IMG/VR virus record: IMGVR_UViG_3300044949_000289
Span: 1 to 25,979 of that record
DNA: 25,979 nt
Source of the DNA: a virus
Strand: one strand, 5' to 3'
The notes beneath the pieces were generated by a model. It had not been told where the DNA came from. It was given only the letters and a program-made list of their open reading frames with translations, and did not search any database. Both the position numbers and the translations under genes were made by a program. This document shows, piece by piece, positions 14,173-21,777 of the stretch (within the stretch, counting starts at the first letter, position 1; every line of letters starts with the position of its first letter).

Positions 14173-15540
14173 ATGAGCGATTACCAGGCATTTCTAGATC
14201 AAAAGCAACACACCGGCGCTGATCATGGCTTTGAGCCAGTGTTCATGCCGCCGCAGCTCTTCGACTTCCAGCAGGCCCTCGTGCAGTGGGCCGTGCGCAA
14301 GGGCCGTGCCGCGATCTTCGCGGACTGCGGCTTAGGCAAGACCGCCATGCAGCTCACATGGGCTGAGAACGTGGCCCGTCACACCGGTCGCCCGGTGCTG
14401 ATCCTGACCCCACTGGCGGTCGCTGCACAGACCATCCGCGAGGGTGAGAAGTTCGGCATCGAGTGCCACCGCTCCAGCGATGGCAGCGTGCCGGGGCGGA
14501 TTGTGATCACCAACTACGAGCGGTTGTCAGCATTCAATCCCGCCGACTTCTCTGGCGTGGTTTGTGATGAGTCAAGCATTCTTAAGGGCTTCGATGGCGC
14601 CCGCCGGCAAGAGATTACGATCTTTATGCGCAAGATGCCCTACCGGCTGCTTGCTACTGCTACGGCGGCTCCGAATGATTACATCGAACTAGGCACCAGT
14701 AGCGAGGCCCTCGGCTACATGGGTCACATGGACATGCTGGCTAAGTTCTTCAAGAACGACAACAACAACTGCACCAGCCGGCGCATGTATGGCGAGGCGC
14801 CGAAGTGGCGCTTCAAGGGCCACGCTGAGCTGCCGTTCTGGCGCTGGGTTGCCAGTTGGGCCAGGGCCTGCCGCAAACCATCAGACCTAGGCTTTGACGA
14901 TGGCCGTTTCATCCTGCCCGAGCTGCGGGAACGCGATCACCTGATCGACGTATCCGCTCCACCCGAGGGAATGCTGTTCGCCATCCCCGCCACCAACCTC
15001 AGGGAGCAGCGGATCGAGCGCAAGCGGACCGTGCAGGACCGCTGCGAGCAGGTGGCCGCCATGGTCAATGGCACCGGTAAGCCGGCGCTGGTGTGGTGCC
15101 ACCTGAACGAGGAAGGCGATTTGCTGGAGGAACTGATCCCCGATGCCATACAGGTCTCAGGGTCTGACAGTGATCAGCAGAAGGAAGACCGCTTTTTGCG
15201 GTTCATTGATGGCAAGGCCAGGGTGCTGATCACCAAACCCAAGATCGGCGCCTGGGGGCTGAACTTCCAGCACTGCAACCACATCGCCTACTTTCCGAGT
15301 CACAGCTTCGAACAGTACTACCAGTCTGTCCGCCGCTGCTGGCGGTTTGGTCAGAAGCATCCCGTCACCGTTGATGTGGTGCTGACGGAAGGTGAACGCC
15401 GAATCATGGAGAACCTGACGCGCAAGGCCCGCGCAGCAGAGTCCATGTTCTCCAATCTGGTTAATGAGATGGGCCAGGCCACAGGCATCAACCGCATTAA
15501 TCCCTACACCAAGAAAGAGAGGCTCCCCAAATGGCTGTGA
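14173..15540 (+). CDS. SNF2-type DNA helicase/ATPase (superfamily 2)
   Basis: 455 aa from ATG 14173 (MSDYQAFLDQKQ); a longer start at 14101 would begin inside the inverted repeat and adds no domain. The ATPase has motif I FADCGLGKTAM (about residues 53-63), motif Ia LILTPLAVAAQT, motif II VVCDESS, motif III LLATATAAPND, motif V KPKIGAWGLNFQHCNHIAYF and motif VI QYYQSVRRCWRFGQKHPVTV. The motif VI form R-R-x-W-R-x-G-Q is that of SNF2 proteins. Phage members often sit beside a DNA methyltransferase, as here, and are thought to act in replication fork remodelling or recombination; that role is inferred. First of 17 genes without a single intergenic base; overlaps the methyltransferase by 10 bases. 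Confidence 0.9.
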   Translation: MSDYQAFLDQKQHTGADHGFEPVFMPPQLFDFQQALVQWAVRKGRAAIFADCGLGKTAMQLTWAENVARHTGRPVLILTPLAVAAQTIREGEKFGIECHRSSDGSVPGRIVITNYERLSAFNPADFSGVVCDESSILKGFDGARRQEITIFMRKMPYRLLATATAAPNDYIELGTSSEALGYMGHMDMLAKFFKNDNNNCTSRRMYGEAPKWRFKGHAELPFWRWVASWARACRKPSDLGFDDGRFILPELRERDHLIDVSAPPEGMLFAIPATNLREQRIERKRTVQDRCEQVAAMVNGTGKPALVWCHLNEEGDLLEELIPDAIQVSGSDSDQQKEDRFLRFIDGKARVLITKPKIGAWGLNFQHCNHIAYFPSHSFEQYYQSVRRCWRFGQKHPVTVDVVLTEGERRIMENLTRKARAAESMFSNLVNEMGQATGINRINPYTKKERLPKWL

Positions 15541-16493
15541 TTGATCAAGTCATCGCAGACGACTATGCGATCTACAACGGCGACTGCATCGAAGTGATGC
15601 AATCTATGCCGGACGCAAAGGTGCATTTCAGCATCTACAGTCCACCTTTTGGCGGATTGTATCACTACAGCTCAAACGAGCGCGATATCAGCAACTGTGA
15701 CGACTACGCCGGCTTCTTTGATCACTATGGTTATGTAGTGCAGGAGCTGGCGCGGCTGACCATTGCGGGTCGCTGCACGGCCGTGCATTGCACCGACATT
15801 CCGAGCGGCAACAGTGGGCAGGATTACCTGATTGACCTGCCCGGTGACATCATCAAGCTTCACCAGCAGCACGGCTGGCAGATGGTGGCTAGGCACACGA
15901 TCTGGAAGGAACCGCTCTGGGTGCGCAACCGCACGCTCACGAAGAACCTGGCGCACAAGACCATCGTCGATGACTCGGCCTATGCCGGCGTGGCCAGCGC
16001 CGACTACCTGCTGATCTTCCGCAAGGCTGGCGCTAATCCGGTCCCGATCGCGCACCCGACTGGGCTGGACAACTACGCCGGAGAGGCGCCAATCCCGGCT
16101 GAGCTGCACGAGTTCAAGGGTTACACCGGCAAGCAGACCGGCAACCGCTACAGCCATTGGATCTGGCGCCAGTACGCCTCAAGCATTTGGGATGACGTGC
16201 GCATGGGTCGCGTGCTGCCGTTCCGTGACTGCAAGGATCCTGAGGACGAGAAGCACGTCCACCCGCTGCAGCTGGACGTGATCGATCGTGCCATTGCCCT
16301 GCGCAGCAACCCCGGCGAAACCGTGCTGACCCCATTCATGGGTGTCGGCAGCGAGGTCTACGGGGCAGTGCAGGCCAGCCGCCGTGGCATCGGCATCGAG
16401 CTGAAGCCCAGCTACTACCGGCAGGCGGTGCGCAACTTGGAGATGGCCAGGAGCGTTGAGGTCAATGCTGATCAAACGGAGCTCGATCTATGA
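15531..16493 (+). CDS. DNA methyltransferase, N6-adenine or N4-cytosine type (beta class order)
   Basis: 320 aa. Catalytic motif IV reads SIYSPPFGG (about residues 38-46), an SPPF that fits N4-cytosine or N6-adenine amino-methylases. The AdoMet-binding motif I is at the C-terminal end: LTPFMGVGSEVYGAVQASRR, then GIGIELKPSYYRQAVRNLEM. This IV-before-I order is beta class. The N-terminal IYNGDCIEVMQSMPD is the usual leader of phage methylases of this family. SPP is more common in cytosine-N4 enzymes, so target base is uncertain. No partner restriction nuclease is adjacent, so it is an orphan enzyme that could mask phage DNA from host restriction or mark replication sites. Overlaps the upstream helicase by 10 bases and the downstream helicase by 4 (ATGA). 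Confidence 0.92.
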   Translation: MAVIDQVIADDYAIYNGDCIEVMQSMPDAKVHFSIYSPPFGGLYHYSSNERDISNCDDYAGFFDHYGYVVQELARLTIAGRCTAVHCTDIPSGNSGQDYLIDLPGDIIKLHQQHGWQMVARHTIWKEPLWVRNRTLTKNLAHKTIVDDSAYAGVASADYLLIFRKAGANPVPIAHPTGLDNYAGEAPIPAELHEFKGYTGKQTGNRYSHWIWRQYASSIWDDVRMGRVLPFRDCKDPEDEKHVHPLQLDVIDRAIALRSNPGETVLTPFMGVGSEVYGAVQASRRGIGIELKPSYYRQAVRNLEMARSVEVNADQTELDL

Positions 16494-17836
16494 CCCTTCG
16501 CCCCTACCAGCAGCAGCTGGTGACTGACATCCGCTTGCAGTACCAGCTGGGCAAGCGCAGCGTGCTGGCGGTGCTGCCCACAGGCGGCGGCAAGACCGTG
16601 TGCTTCGCTTACATCGCTGATGCCGCCAGCCGCAAAGGCAACCGTGTGCTGATCCTTGTGCATCGCGCGGAGCTGCTGGACCAGGCCAGCCGCAGCCTGC
16701 CGATGCACCATGGCATCATCGCCGCCAATCGCGCCATGGACTTGAGCCATGCGGTGCAGGTGGCCAGCGTGCAAACCGTGGCGCGGCGGCTGCACCGGCT
16801 GCCGCGGGACATGTTCCAGCTGATCGTGGTGGATGAGGCCCACCACACCACGGCTGGCACTTGGGCGCGAACGCTGGAGCACTTCAACACCGCCAAGCTG
16901 CTTGGGGTGACGGCAACGCCGATCCGCGGTGATAGCCGCGGCCTTGGCGAGCATTACCAGGCCATGGTCGAAGGCCCGAGCGCGCAGTGGTTGACCGACA
17001 ACGGCTACCTGGCGGCTGCGCGGGTGCTGGCACCGCCGGGGTTCAGCGCTGCCGGGATGCGTAAGCGGATGGGTGACTTCGACCAGCGCGATGCGGAGCA
17101 GCAGGTGCGCGCGATCCATGGCGACTGCGTGAGTCACTACCGGCAGCACCTGGCAGGCCAGACCGCCATCGCGTTCTGCTGCAGCGTTGCCCATGCCGAG
17201 GCAGTGGCGGCATTGTTTAATGCCAGCGGCATTGCTGCCGCCAGCATCGACGGCACCATGGATGCCGTCACCAGGCGCCACCTGCTGAAACAGCTGGGCG
17301 CTAACAAGATCAAGATACTGACTTCCTGCGCATTGATTGGCGAAGGCGTGGACGTGCCGAGCGTGGGCGGCTGCATTCTGCTGCGGCCTACGGCCAGCGT
17401 GGGGCTGCACTTGCAGATGATCGGCCGATGCCTGCGGCCATCCGGCAGCAAGGTGGCTGTAGTGCTCGACCATGTGGGCAACTGCCTGCGGCTGGGTCAC
17501 CACCTAGAGCCGCGCGAGTGGACGCTGGATGGGCTCAAAAAGCAAGACCGCGAGAAGGCGCCATCGGTCAAGGTATGCCCCAAGTGCTACGCCGCAATGG
17601 CCAGCCAGGCGCGGGTGTGCGGCGAGTGCGGGCATACGTTTGCCGCTGAGGTGCGCGAGCTGGAGCAGGTGGATGGTGAGCTGGTTGAGATGGCCGCCCG
17701 CCAACGCAAACGCCAGCAAGGCACCGCGCAATCACTGGAGGATCTCCGCCAGCTAGCGCAGCAACGCGGCTACAGGCGCGGCTGGGCTGAGCGGGTGTAC
17801 CAGGCCAGACTGGCGAAGAGGCATGGCATCGCTTGA
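16490..17836 (+). CDS. DEAH-box superfamily 2 helicase with C-terminal zinc ribbon
   Basis: 448 aa. Starts MTLRPYQQQLV, the Q-motif-like 'LRPYQ' of the RadD/UvsW-type helicases. Motif I VLPTGGGKTVC (about 27-37), Ia LILVHRAELLDQA, II LIVVDEAHH, III GVTATPIRGD, V TSCALIGEGVDVPSVGGCIL and VI LHLQMIGRCLRP are all present. A four-cysteine zinc ribbon follows at about 365-385 (CPKCYA...CGECGH), then a basic helical tail. The arrangement resembles E. coli RadD, a helicase of recombination and fork repair, and phage UvsW-like enzymes. It probably cooperates with the nearby exonuclease, annealase and VRR-NUC nuclease. Its TGA overlaps the next gene's TTG start. Confidence 0.93.
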   Translation: MTLRPYQQQLVTDIRLQYQLGKRSVLAVLPTGGGKTVCFAYIADAASRKGNRVLILVHRAELLDQASRSLPMHHGIIAANRAMDLSHAVQVASVQTVARRLHRLPRDMFQLIVVDEAHHTTAGTWARTLEHFNTAKLLGVTATPIRGDSRGLGEHYQAMVEGPSAQWLTDNGYLAAARVLAPPGFSAAGMRKRMGDFDQRDAEQQVRAIHGDCVSHYRQHLAGQTAIAFCCSVAHAEAVAALFNASGIAAASIDGTMDAVTRRHLLKQLGANKIKILTSCALIGEGVDVPSVGGCILLRPTASVGLHLQMIGRCLRPSGSKVAVVLDHVGNCLRLGHHLEPREWTLDGLKKQDREKAPSVKVCPKCYAAMASQARVCGECGHTFAAEVRELEQVDGELVEMAARQRKRQQGTAQSLEDLRQLAQQRGYRRGWAERVYQARLAKRHGIA

Positions 17837-18186
17837 CCGAGCAACAGATTCAGCAGCACATCCGCCTTGCCCTTAGCCGCGGCCCGGTGCGCCTGTACCG
17901 CAACAACACCGGCACACTGCGTGACCAGCATGGCCGCCCGGTGCAGTTTGGCCTGGCGGTTGGCAGCGCTGATCTGATCGGCTGGCGCACGGTGACGATC
18001 ACACCGGACATGGTGGGGCAGCAGGTGGCGGTGTTCACCAGCATCGAGGTGAAGAGCGCCACGGGCCGGCTGCGGCCGGAACAGCGGCAATGGCTGGAGG
18101 CCGTGCAGGCCGCAGGCGGCATTGCTGGTGTCGCGCGCAGCGTCGAGGATGCGGCACGGTTGACAGGGGATGCGCAGGGTGTATGA
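17833..18186 (+). CDS. VRR-NUC domain nuclease (PD-(D/E)XK fold)
   Basis: 117 aa, a stand-alone VRR-NUC. Starts at TTG 17833 in a TTGA overlap with the helicase stop. Motifs in order: MTEQQIQQHIRLAL helix with the acidic residue near 3; LYRNNTGTLRD; FGLAVGSADLIGW (Asp47); FTSIEVKSATGRLRPEQRQW (Glu72, Lys74); AGGIAGVARSVEDA. The GxxDxxG...ExKxxxGxxxxxQ pattern is that of phage VRR-NUC proteins related to FAN1, which act on branched DNA. A role in resolving or trimming branched intermediates is likely. It may duplicate the function of the DEDD protein at 13072, or the two may act on different structures. Confidence 0.92.
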   Translation: MTEQQIQQHIRLALSRGPVRLYRNNTGTLRDQHGRPVQFGLAVGSADLIGWRTVTITPDMVGQQVAVFTSIEVKSATGRLRPEQRQWLEAVQAAGGIAGVARSVEDAARLTGDAQGV

Positions 18187-18407
18187 TGGTTGCACGGGGC
18201 GAGAGTCCCGCCTTCATTGCGACCCCAACCATGGATCTGATTCTCTGGCTGCTGCTGCCTCTGTTGCTGGTGGTAGCCGTCATCCTCTGGCTCACCGAGA
18301 GCCGTGAGCAGCGCATCCGCCGCTGGTACAAGCAAGGCATGAGCCAGCGGTGTATTGCTGATCGGCTGTGCTGCAGCCGTTACGCCGTCCGCAAGGTGCT
18401 GGCATGA
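18183..18407 (+). CDS. Small membrane protein with a C-terminal helix-turn-helix
   Basis: 74 aa from ATG 18183 (ATGA overlap with the VRR-NUC stop); ATG 18231 (MDLILW, 58 aa) is an alternative start. Residues about 18-36 are a strong transmembrane helix (ILWLLLPLLLVVAVILWL). They are followed at once by a basic HTH: RIRRWYKQGMSQRCIADRLC then CSRYAVRKVLA (residues about 45-74). The HTH resembles the C-terminal domain of serine resolvases/invertases (xxYxxGxSxxxIAxxLxxSxxxVxxxL). Positive charges after the membrane segment predict the HTH is cytoplasmic. A membrane-tethered HTH on a 74-aa phage protein is odd; it could anchor DNA at the membrane or be a sensor-type regulator. No family name is claimed. 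Confidence 0.7.
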   Translation: MMVARGESPAFIATPTMDLILWLLLPLLLVVAVILWLTESREQRIRRWYKQGMSQRCIADRLCCSRYAVRKVLA

Positions 18408-18520
18408 GCAACGCCATCTGCTTTCTGATCGCCGCGGCCACTGTTGCATTTATTGGCATCCAGGCCGCCGACATTCCACCTGCCACTCATTCCGGCACTC
18501 AGTCCTACATCCGCAAATGA
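18404..18520 (+). CDS. 38-aa putative single-pass membrane peptide
   Basis: ATGA overlaps on both sides (start 18404 over the preceding TGA; stop TGA over the next ATG at 18517). Residues 4-20 are hydrophobic (AICFLIAAATVAFIGIQ), either a membrane anchor or an uncleaved signal. The tail (DIPPATHSGTQSYIRK) is polar. It shows no recognisable family and is believed mainly because of its exact coupling to both neighbours. It could act with the membrane-anchored HTH protein directly upstream. Confidence 0.5.
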   Translation: MSNAICFLIAAATVAFIGIQAADIPPATHSGTQSYIRK

Positions 18521-18711
18521 CCTCATCTGATTCCTACTGGACGCTGCAAGCCGCCATCGCATACGGCGGTGGCTTCATGCGGCGTCTTGCTGATGCTGGG
18601 CTCCACGCTGACCCCAGCAACCGCCAGCGCCTGCTGCTGGCATTCCCGGAGCTGCAGCAGTGCTACGGCCCGCAGACGTTCCTGCACCGCCAAGCGCGAG
18701 GTAACGCATGA
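18517..18711 (+). CDS. 64-aa phage hypothetical protein
   Basis: Starts MTSSDSYWTLQAAIAYGGGF (ATG 18517, ATGA overlap) and contains NRQRLLLAFPELQQCYGP. The pattern 'W-x-x-x-x-A-I-x-Y-G-G-G-F-M...N-R-x-R-L-x-x-x-F-P-E-L...Y-G-P' is common in short proteins of phage early operons, usually near recombination genes, and has no known function. It is followed by ATGA coupling to the exonuclease, so it may be an accessory to the exonuclease/annealase pair. Confidence 0.7.
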   Translation: MTSSDSYWTLQAAIAYGGGFMRRLADAGLHADPSNRQRLLLAFPELQQCYGPQTFLHRQARGNA

Positions 18712-19490
18712 CCAGCAACGCTGAATACCACGCCGACCCGGCGATCAGCGCCAGCCACCTGCACGCAGTTGCCGCCAGTCCCTATCACTACTGGAAGCGG
18801 TTCATTGATCCGAACCGCCCGGTGGTGCCGCCTACTGCGGCCATGCGCCTTGGCACGTTTGTGCATTGCGCGGTGCTTGAGCCTGACGAGTTGAGCGCGC
18901 GCTACGGCATTGCGCCTGATCGCCGCACCAAGGAAGGCAAGGCCGCTGCTGCTGAGATGGAGGCCGCCGGTATCGAGCCGGTATCAGCGGCCGACATGGA
19001 GCAGGCCATGGCCATGAGCGCCAGCGTGCGCAGCCATCCTGATGCTGCGGCGCTGCTCAAGACCGGCAAGGCTGAGCAGTCCTTCTGGTGGGATGACGCG
19101 ATCAGCGGCCTGCGCTGCAAGTGCCGCCCGGACTGGATGACGAATGACACGCTGGTAGATCTCAAGACCACCACCGATGCCAGCCCTGCTGGCTTTGCCA
19201 GGTCGGTGGCGCACTGGCGGTACCACGTACAGGCCGACCACTACCAGGCCGGCACCTATGCGCGGCGGTTTGTGTTCATCGCAGTTGAGAAGACCTATCC
19301 GTTTGCGGTTGGCGTCTACGAGCTGGACAACGACGCCATGGATCATGCCATCGTGCTGCGGCGGCAGAACCTGGACACCATCGCAGACTGCCGCGCAATC
19401 AGCGAATGGCCCGGCTACAGCACGCAAACCATCAGCCTGCCGCGGTGGGCACTGCAGACCTCTGACACCATCACATCCGATGACTTCTAG
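18708..19490 (+). CDS. RecE-like exonuclease (PD-(D/E)XK; DUF3799/exonuclease VIII C-terminal type)
   Basis: 260 aa, the usual size of the phage catalytic domain without the long N-terminus of E. coli RecE. It begins NAEYHADPAISASHLHAVAA, the typical family start (xxYHxxxxxSxSxLxxxxxSP). MRLGTFVHCAVLEPDEL (His53) is the conserved G-x-x-x-H segment. The active site is AEQSFWW (Glu123), CKCRPDWM (Asp142), LVDLKTTTDASP (Asp151, Lys153) and YHVQADHYQAGTY (from 172). It degrades one strand of double-stranded ends to give 3' tails for the annealase encoded next, with an 11-base overlap. Together they form a RecET/lambda Red-type recombination system. Confidence 0.92.
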   Translation: MTSNAEYHADPAISASHLHAVAASPYHYWKRFIDPNRPVVPPTAAMRLGTFVHCAVLEPDELSARYGIAPDRRTKEGKAAAAEMEAAGIEPVSAADMEQAMAMSASVRSHPDAAALLKTGKAEQSFWWDDAISGLRCKCRPDWMTNDTLVDLKTTTDASPAGFARSVAHWRYHVQADHYQAGTYARRFVFIAVEKTYPFAVGVYELDNDAMDHAIVLRRQNLDTIADCRAISEWPGYSTQTISLPRWALQTSDTITSDDF

Positions 19491-20238
19491 CTCCCTTGCG
19501 CTCTGGACCCCAGAGCAGACGCAGCTGATCGCTACCACCATCGCGCCCGGCTGCAGCAGCGATGAGTTGCGGTTGTTCGCCTACGCCTGCCAGCGCACTG
19601 GCTTGGACCCGTTTTCAAAGCAGATCTACGCCATCAAGCGCGGCGGCAAGATGACCATTCAGGCCGGCATTGACGGCTTGCGCGCCATCGCCGAGCGCAC
19701 CGGCGAGCTGGACGGCAGCCATACGGAATGGTGCGGTGATGATGGCCAGTGGTCTGACGTGTGGATCAGCGCCAAGCCACCGGCAGCCGCTAAGACCACG
19801 ATCTGGCGCAAGGGCTCATCGCATCCATTCACCGGCGTGGCGCGGTTCGCGGACTACAACGCCGGCCAGGGCCTGTGGAGCAAGATGCCAGCCGCGATGA
19901 TCGCCAAGTGCTCGGAGGCCCTGGCACTGCGCAAGGCATTCCCTGCCAACCTGAGCGGCGTCTACAGCACCGATGAGATGGAGCAGGTCGAGGTGCAACC
20001 TGTCACGGTTACTGCAGCGCCTGCATTGCCTGCCGGTGATGCCAAGCTGTTTGCTGCTGGCAAGGCTGCCATTGCCAAGGCTAAGACCATTGACGATCTA
20101 GCCAAGGTGACCACACGCATGGAGGCCCGCAAGGGTGACCTGAGCGATGAGCAGAATGAGCAGTTGATGCAGCTGGCACTCAGCCGCGAGGCTGAGCTGA
20201 CCGTACCAGCTGACTTAGGCGCATTTGATGATGACTGA
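19480..20238 (+). CDS. bet: Single-strand annealing recombinase, RecT/Bet family
   Basis: 252 aa from ATG 19480 (MTSSSLALWTPEQTQLIATT); upstream frame sequence to 19177 is antisense-like filler over the exonuclease. The Bet core is clear: SSDELRLFAYACQRTGLDPF, SKQIYAIKRGGKMTIQAGID, GLRAIAERTGELDG (about residues 25-85), a central region with VWISAKPP and WRKGSSHPFTGVARF, then WSKMPAAMIAKCSEALALRK. This is the Bet subgroup (lambda Beta) rather than Bacillus RecT. The C-terminal 60 residues are Ala/Lys-rich and acidic at the tip (GAFDDD), as often seen where such proteins contact SSB. Partner genes are the exonuclease immediately upstream and SSB two genes downstream. Confidence 0.93.
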   Translation: MTSSSLALWTPEQTQLIATTIAPGCSSDELRLFAYACQRTGLDPFSKQIYAIKRGGKMTIQAGIDGLRAIAERTGELDGSHTEWCGDDGQWSDVWISAKPPAAAKTTIWRKGSSHPFTGVARFADYNAGQGLWSKMPAAMIAKCSEALALRKAFPANLSGVYSTDEMEQVEVQPVTVTAAPALPAGDAKLFAAGKAAIAKAKTIDDLAKVTTRMEARKGDLSDEQNEQLMQLALSREAELTVPADLGAFDDD

Positions 20239-20443
20239 GCCGTACCTGACCAGTGCTCAGCTTGCCGCCCGATGGGGTGTCAAGCCGAGCACGATCAAAG
20301 GCCAGCGCGCGCGCGGTTCAGGGCCACGCTATGTGACCCTGCCGCGCCTCGCTACGCCAGCCGGCACGCCGCGGGTGCAGTATCCGCTGGCTGATGTGCT
20401 GGCCTTTGAAGAATCCAACTCCATTACACCGATCAACCCATGA
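20228..20443 (+). CDS. Small MerR/excisionase-like helix-turn-helix protein
   Basis: 71 aa if the ATG at 20228 is used (20231 is equally possible). LTSAQLAARWGVKPSTIKGQ followed by RARGSGPRYVTLPR and VQYPLADVLAFEES is the HTH_17 pattern (x-S-x-x-L-A-x-x-x-x-V-x-x-x-T-I-x-x-x-R-x-x-x-x-G-P-x-Y). It is found in excisionases and small phage regulators. It could be a regulator, a replication adaptor or an Xis; no integrase is in view, so excisionase is not concluded. Overlaps RecT by 11 bases and SSB by 4. Confidence 0.8.
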   Translation: MMTEPYLTSAQLAARWGVKPSTIKGQRARGSGPRYVTLPRLATPAGTPRVQYPLADVLAFEESNSITPINP

Positions 20444-20781
20444 GCCTCTACGCATCCGGCATCGTCCGCATCATCAGCGATCCACAGCTGAAAGCATTTG
20501 AAAGCGGCACTATGGTCTGCAACTTCGGCGGCGGCATTCAGGAAGGCAAGGACAAGAACGGCGAATACATCAACAATGCGATTGATGTTGAAGCATGGGG
20601 TAAGACCGCTGAGATTATTGTGGACAAACTGAAGAAAGGTGATTCGATCTTTGTATCTGGCAACGTGCGGATGCAGGAATGGCAGGACAAGGACAGTGGC
20701 ACCAAGCGCCGCAAGCACGTGCTGAGCGTGCAACGGTTTGAGTTCCTGCCGCGCGTCAAGGTCGAAGAGGACGTGTTCTGA
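20440..20781 (+). CDS. ssb: Single-stranded DNA-binding protein
   Basis: 113 aa, one OB fold with almost no linker, shorter than the 150-180 aa of bacterial SSB. It begins MSLYASGIVRIISDPQLKAF and has DVEAWGKTAEIIVDKLKKGD (the 'v-x-x-W-x-k-x-A-e' SSB motif), SIFVSGNVRMQEW, then a basic KRRKHVLSVQRFEFL strand. The C-terminus EEDVF is acidic and ends in Phe, like the DDDIPF tip that binds partner proteins, but only three acidic residues remain. It protects single-stranded replication and recombination intermediates made by the exonuclease and helicases. ATGA overlap with the HTH gene. Confidence 0.92.
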   Translation: MSLYASGIVRIISDPQLKAFESGTMVCNFGGGIQEGKDKNGEYINNAIDVEAWGKTAEIIVDKLKKGDSIFVSGNVRMQEWQDKDSGTKRRKHVLSVQRFEFLPRVKVEEDVF

Positions 20782-20903
20782 TGTACTACCTGATCTGGCT
20801 GCTGATGATCGCCACGGCCTGTCTGGCGATCGGCAATCATCCCTGGCTAGCGTTGATGACTCTGGCGCTCTGTTTCACGCTGAGGTGCTGTTGCAATGAC
20901 TGA
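20781..20903 (+). CDS. 40-aa membrane peptide
   Basis: ATG overlaps the ssb stop by one base (TGATG) and the TGA lies within the next gene. The sequence has two hydrophobic stretches, MYYLIWLLMIATACLAIG and WLALMTLALCFTL, separated by NHP, and ends CCCND. It could be a two-helix hairpin membrane protein or a single anchor. No known family. The CCC cluster near the end may be a lipidation or metal-binding site, but that is a guess. Confidence 0.55.
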   Translation: MYYLIWLLMIATACLAIGNHPWLALMTLALCFTLRCCCND

Positions 20904-21237
20904 TTCGATTACCCCACCGCCGGAGCTGGTGCAGCAGTGGCGGGAGGTGCCCGAGTTTTCTGCATTGTCTCCGTGCGTAATGGTGACTGTCACTAATACT
21001 AAGTTGCAAGACATCGCTACCCAAGCTGCCCAATGGGGCGCCGACCAGGAACTGGAGGCGTGCTGTGAGTGGGTGAAGATGGAAACGCCAGCAGACGGGG
21101 TACATCTTCGCGCCGCCCGCCGCCCCAAGCCGCCGAGCTTGAAGCAGGAGGCGTTGGTTGCTCTCAACAAAGGCTGCTTCCCCAGCGATGACGAAATCGC
21201 TGCCATCCGCCGCGCACTGGAGGCGCTACCTGAATGA
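20896..21237 (+). CDS. 113-aa hypothetical protein, picocyanobacterial-phage type
   Basis: Begins MTDSITPPPELVQQWREVPE; then LQDIATQAAQWGADQELEAC, CEWVKMETPADGV, LRAARRPKPPSLKQEALVAL and PSDDEIAAIRRALEALPE. The start and the 'A-A-Q-W-G-A-D-Q-E-L-E-A-C-C-E-W' segment resemble short proteins I recall in several copies in phages and prophages of Synechococcus. Function is unknown. The modules look mosaic, with Pro-rich joints between helical segments. Starts 8 bases inside the membrane peptide gene and overlaps the next gene by 4. Confidence 0.7.
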   Translation: MTDSITPPPELVQQWREVPEFSALSPCVMVTVTNTKLQDIATQAAQWGADQELEACCEWVKMETPADGVHLRAARRPKPPSLKQEALVALNKGCFPSDDEIAAIRRALEALPE

Positions 21238-21485
21238 CTGAACTATCACCACAAGCGCAGGCGGTGTTGGATGCAGCAACTTCCGTTTGTCACCCGGAAA
21301 CCGAAATCGCTGCTTTTCAATGCACGCGATTGGAAGTGGCTGCCGCCCTGCGAGCTGCTGCGGATCAGGTGGCTCCCAGTGATGCGATGGAACCACGCAA
21401 CAATCTGCCAATGGCTATTGAGTGCCAACGCATCCGCGCAGAACTCTTGGCCATCGCCGCCGAGCTGGAGGGTGGCAATGGCTGA
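21234..21485 (+). CDS. 83-aa hypothetical helical protein
   Basis: MTELSPQAQAVLDAATSVCH, then TRLEVAAALRAAADQVAPSD and IECQRIRAELLAIAAELEGG. The 'E-V-A-A-A-L-R-A-A-A-D-Q-V-x-P...R-x-x-L-L-A-I-A-A-E-L-E' frame is a recurring motif of short picocyanobacterial phage proteins. All helical, no catalytic residues. ATGA overlap with the upstream gene and 8-base overlap with the downstream gene. Probably one of a set of small, fast-changing accessory genes. Confidence 0.7.
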   Translation: MTELSPQAQAVLDAATSVCHPETEIAAFQCTRLEVAAALRAAADQVAPSDAMEPRNNLPMAIECQRIRAELLAIAAELEGGNG

Positions 21486-21777
21486 CTTTCGTGCGCTGTG
21501 CCAAGAGTTGATGGATGCCATCGATTCCGGTATTCCTCGTGGACGTATCAAACAATCGCCACTTGCTGTTCGTGTTGACGCCGCCCTGGCCCAGCCCGAG
21601 CCGCAGGGGCCGACGGATGAGGAGATTGATGACTGGCATGGCCGGTGCGCCGATCTAACCAGAGTGGGCGAAGCTGACCACTACTGGGCATTTGACCTTC
21701 AGCATGATGAGGTAGCCGGCGTTGTCCGCGCCGCCTTAGCCCGCTGGGGCCGCACCGCCATCGAGCCGGTGCCATGA
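21478..21777 (+). CDS. 99-aa hypothetical protein
   Basis: ATG 21478 (MADFRALCQELMDAIDSGIP). RVDAALAQPEPQGPTDEEID marks a Pro-rich joint similar to that in the 113-aa gene upstream (PSDDEI). The end, VVRAALARWGRTAIEPVP, resembles a 'L-A-R-W-G-R-x-A-I-E-P-V-P-V' segment that I recall being followed by a longer C-terminal domain in related phage proteins. Here the frame stops directly after EPVP, so this may be a truncated family member. Function unknown. ATGA overlap with the next gene. Confidence 0.65.
   Translation: MADFRALCQELMDAIDSGIPRGRIKQSPLAVRVDAALAQPEPQGPTDEEIDDWHGRCADLTRVGEADHYWAFDLQHDEVAGVVRAALARWGRTAIEPVP

Noticed and set aside
16472-17503. 343-aa minus-strand frame
   Set aside because: Antisense shadow of the DEAH helicase; His/Gln/Ala-rich with no domain, while the plus frame has all helicase motifs.
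20228-20443. Excisionase (Xis)
   Set aside because: The HTH pattern fits, but no integrase or attachment site is seen and its operon place is between RecT and SSB; left as a generic HTH protein.
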